From contig NZ_JAPEVI010000003.1 in NCBI RefSeq assembly GCF_026240905.1, positions 3,472,001 through 3,536,000 of the forward strand: a DNA stretch of 64,000 nucleotides, given 5' to 3'. This stretch comes from Roseibium salinum. Lineage in GTDB: Bacteria > Pseudomonadota > Alphaproteobacteria > Rhizobiales > Stappiaceae. The notes under the pieces were generated by a model, which was not told where the DNA came from, ran no database searches, and saw only the letters and a list, made by a program, of their open reading frames with translations. Below are positions 62,895 through 64,000 of this stretch, piece after piece; positions within the stretch are counted from its first letter, which is position 1, and every line of letters begins with the position of its first letter. The translations under genes and the position numbers were made by a program.

Positions 62895-64000
62895 TCACGT
62901 CACATTGAACGCCGCGATTGCCGCCATGTTGACGATGTCGCTGTCCTTGGCGCCGAGGGGCACGATCTGGATGGGCTTGTCGAAGCCGACCAGGAGCGGG
63001 CCAATGACGGTGGCGCCGCCCAGTTCCTGCAGCATCTTGGTGGAGATGGACGCAGAGTGGAAGGCGGGCATCACGAGGACGTTGGCGGGGCCGGTAAGGC
63101 GGCAGAACGGATAGACGGCCATCCGGTCCAGGTTGAGGGCGACATCGGCGGCCATTTCGCCGTCATACTCGAAATCGACCCGGCGCCGGTCGAGGATCTT
63201 CACGGCTTCCTGGACCTTTTCCGAGCGCTCGCCCTTCGGGTGGCCGAATGTCGAATAGGCCAGCATCGCGACCCGCGGCTCGTAACCGAGCTTGCGGGCG
63301 ACATGGGCCGCCTCCTCCGCGATATCGGCCAGTTCCTCCGAAGTCGGCATGTCGATGACGGCGGTATCGGCGATCAGCACCGTGCGGCCGCGCGCAAGGG
63401 CCAGGGAAACGCCGATGACCCGGTGGCCCGGCTTCGGGTCGATGGTGGCGGCGACCGTTTCCAGGGCAACCGAATAGTTGCGGGTGAGACCGGTGACCAT
63501 GGCGTCCGCGTCGCCCCGCGCGACCATGATGGCGCCCCAGTAGTTGCGGTCGTTGTTGACGATGCGCTGGCAATCGCGCAGCAGGTAGCCTTGGCGCTGC
63601 AGGCGGCCGTAGAGATACTGCGCATAGTCGGCGTTGCGGTTCGACAGACGCGCGTTCTCGATGGAGATTCCCGGCCGCTCGATATCGATTCCCGCATGCT
63701 CGGCCATGGCCTGGATCTCGTCCTCGCGGCCGATCAGGATCGCCTCGCCGAGACCCTGCGATACGAAGCTGACCGCCGCGCGCATGACCGGTTCCTCCTC
63801 GCCTTCGGCAAAGACAACCCGTTTCGGCTGCTGGCGGACCTTGGAGAAGATCCGCTGCAAGGTGCCGGCCACCGGATCGCGCCGCGCGGACAGCTGGTGC
63901 TTGTAGGCCTCCATGTCGACGATCGGCCGGCGGGCAACGCCCGACTCCATGGCGGCCTTGGCGACCGCGAGCGGAATCGTGTGGATCAGGCGCGGGTCGA
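62895..64000 (-). CDS. maeB: NADP-dependent malic enzyme (MaeB type), C-terminal part (cut by window edge)
   Basis: The last 368 codons are present and the frame is open to the right edge. RLIHTIPLAVAKAAMESGVA is the join from the NAD-binding domain, then the phosphotransacetylase-like domain begins (KRVVFAEGEEEPVMRAAV). It contains GDADAMVTGLTRNYSVALET and MLAYSTFGHPKGERSEKVQE, LTGPANVLVMPAFHSASIST. MaeB oxidatively decarboxylates malate to pyruvate; the C-terminal domain is regulatory, not catalytic for phosphate transfer. An internal ATG at 63950 is not a start. Confidence 0.95.
   Translation of the reverse strand, partial: DPRLIHTIPLAVAKAAMESGVARRPIVDMEAYKHQLSARRDPVAGTLQRIFSKVRQQPKRVVFAEGEEEPVMRAAVSFVSQGLGEAILIGREDEIQAMAEHAGIDIERPGISIENARLSNRNADYAQYLYGRLQRQGYLLRDCQRIVNNDRNYWGAIMVARGDADAMVTGLTRNYSVALETVAATIDPKPGHRVIGVSLALARGRTVLIADTAVIDMPTSEELADIAEEAAHVARKLGYEPRVAMLAYSTFGHPKGERSEKVQEAVKILDRRRVDFEYDGEMAADVALNLDRMAVYPFCRLTGPANVLVMPAFHSASISTKMLQELGGATVIGPLLVGFDKPIQIVPLGAKDSDIVNMAAIAAFNVT

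Noticed and set aside
1..64000. CRISPR array, tRNA, rRNA or known riboswitch
   Set aside because: No spaced direct repeats, cloverleaf-type sequence or recognisable aptamer core was seen by eye. A tRNAscan/Infernal run would be needed to exclude small RNAs.

Overview
The window is a high-GC chromosomal segment from an alphaproteobacterium of the order Hyphomicrobiales (Rhizobiales). Gene content and order point to a marine or soil member near Stappiaceae (Roseibium/Labrenzia/Stappia type). This placement is inference from synteny: hisB-DUF2628-hisH-hisA-hisF-hisE-coaA, trpF-trpB-trpA-accD-folC, glnD-murJ-trpS, fxsA/tim44-mltA-smr, hemW-rdgB-rph/hrcA and a regS/regR pair. Almost all of it is core genome. 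No rRNA, tRNA or CRISPR array was seen.

Layout. 1-9 kb: a yifB/comM end, an MFS exporter overlapping an EgtD-like methyltransferase with a divergent LysR regulator, polA, a membrane acyltransferase and fxsA. 9-18 kb, + strand: tim44-like, mltA, smr, a small XRE regulator, glnD (nitrogen sensing), murJ, trpS. 18-26 kb: a hybrid histidine kinase, olsB (ornithine lipid), a PBP1-type peptidoglycan synthase, a DUF45 metallopeptidase, DUF2852. 26-33 kb: a lone glycosyltransferase, a polyhydroxyalkanoate depolymerase with an extra C-terminal helix-hairpin-helix domain, hemW-rdgB-rph facing hrcA-moeB. 33-43 kb: secB, the redox two-component pair regS/regR, a frameshifted exported protein carrying a bacterial VHL beta domain, a chemoreceptor, a TetR/RidA divergent pair and a succinate-semialdehyde-type dehydrogenase.

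43-52 kb: coaA and the histidine genes on the minus strand, then pyrF, an arginase-ornithine cyclodeaminase operon (arginine to ornithine to proline) with a divergent Lrp/AsnC regulator, and an Ada-like repair protein. 52.8-54.6 kb is the only clear accessory patch: lower GC, several small conserved proteins, a HEPN-like protein, and a decayed IS1595-type transposase joined to a broken DUF559 endonuclease gene. 54.6-64 kb returns to core: an exported protein of unknown role, folC, accD, trpA, a DUF1127 protein, trpB, trpF, a GIY-YIG protein sitting among palindromic repeats, and the C-terminal part of a MaeB-type malic enzyme running off the right edge.

Points of most interest are the VHL-domain exported protein with its frameshift, the HHH-tailed PHA depolymerase with a TTG start set by a strong ribosome binding site, the EgtD-like methyltransferase/MFS/LysR cassette, the GIY-YIG gene flanked by repeats, and the IS/DUF559 scar. 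Start codons were reassigned in many genes from ribosome binding sites and family N-termini; these choices are stated per entry.
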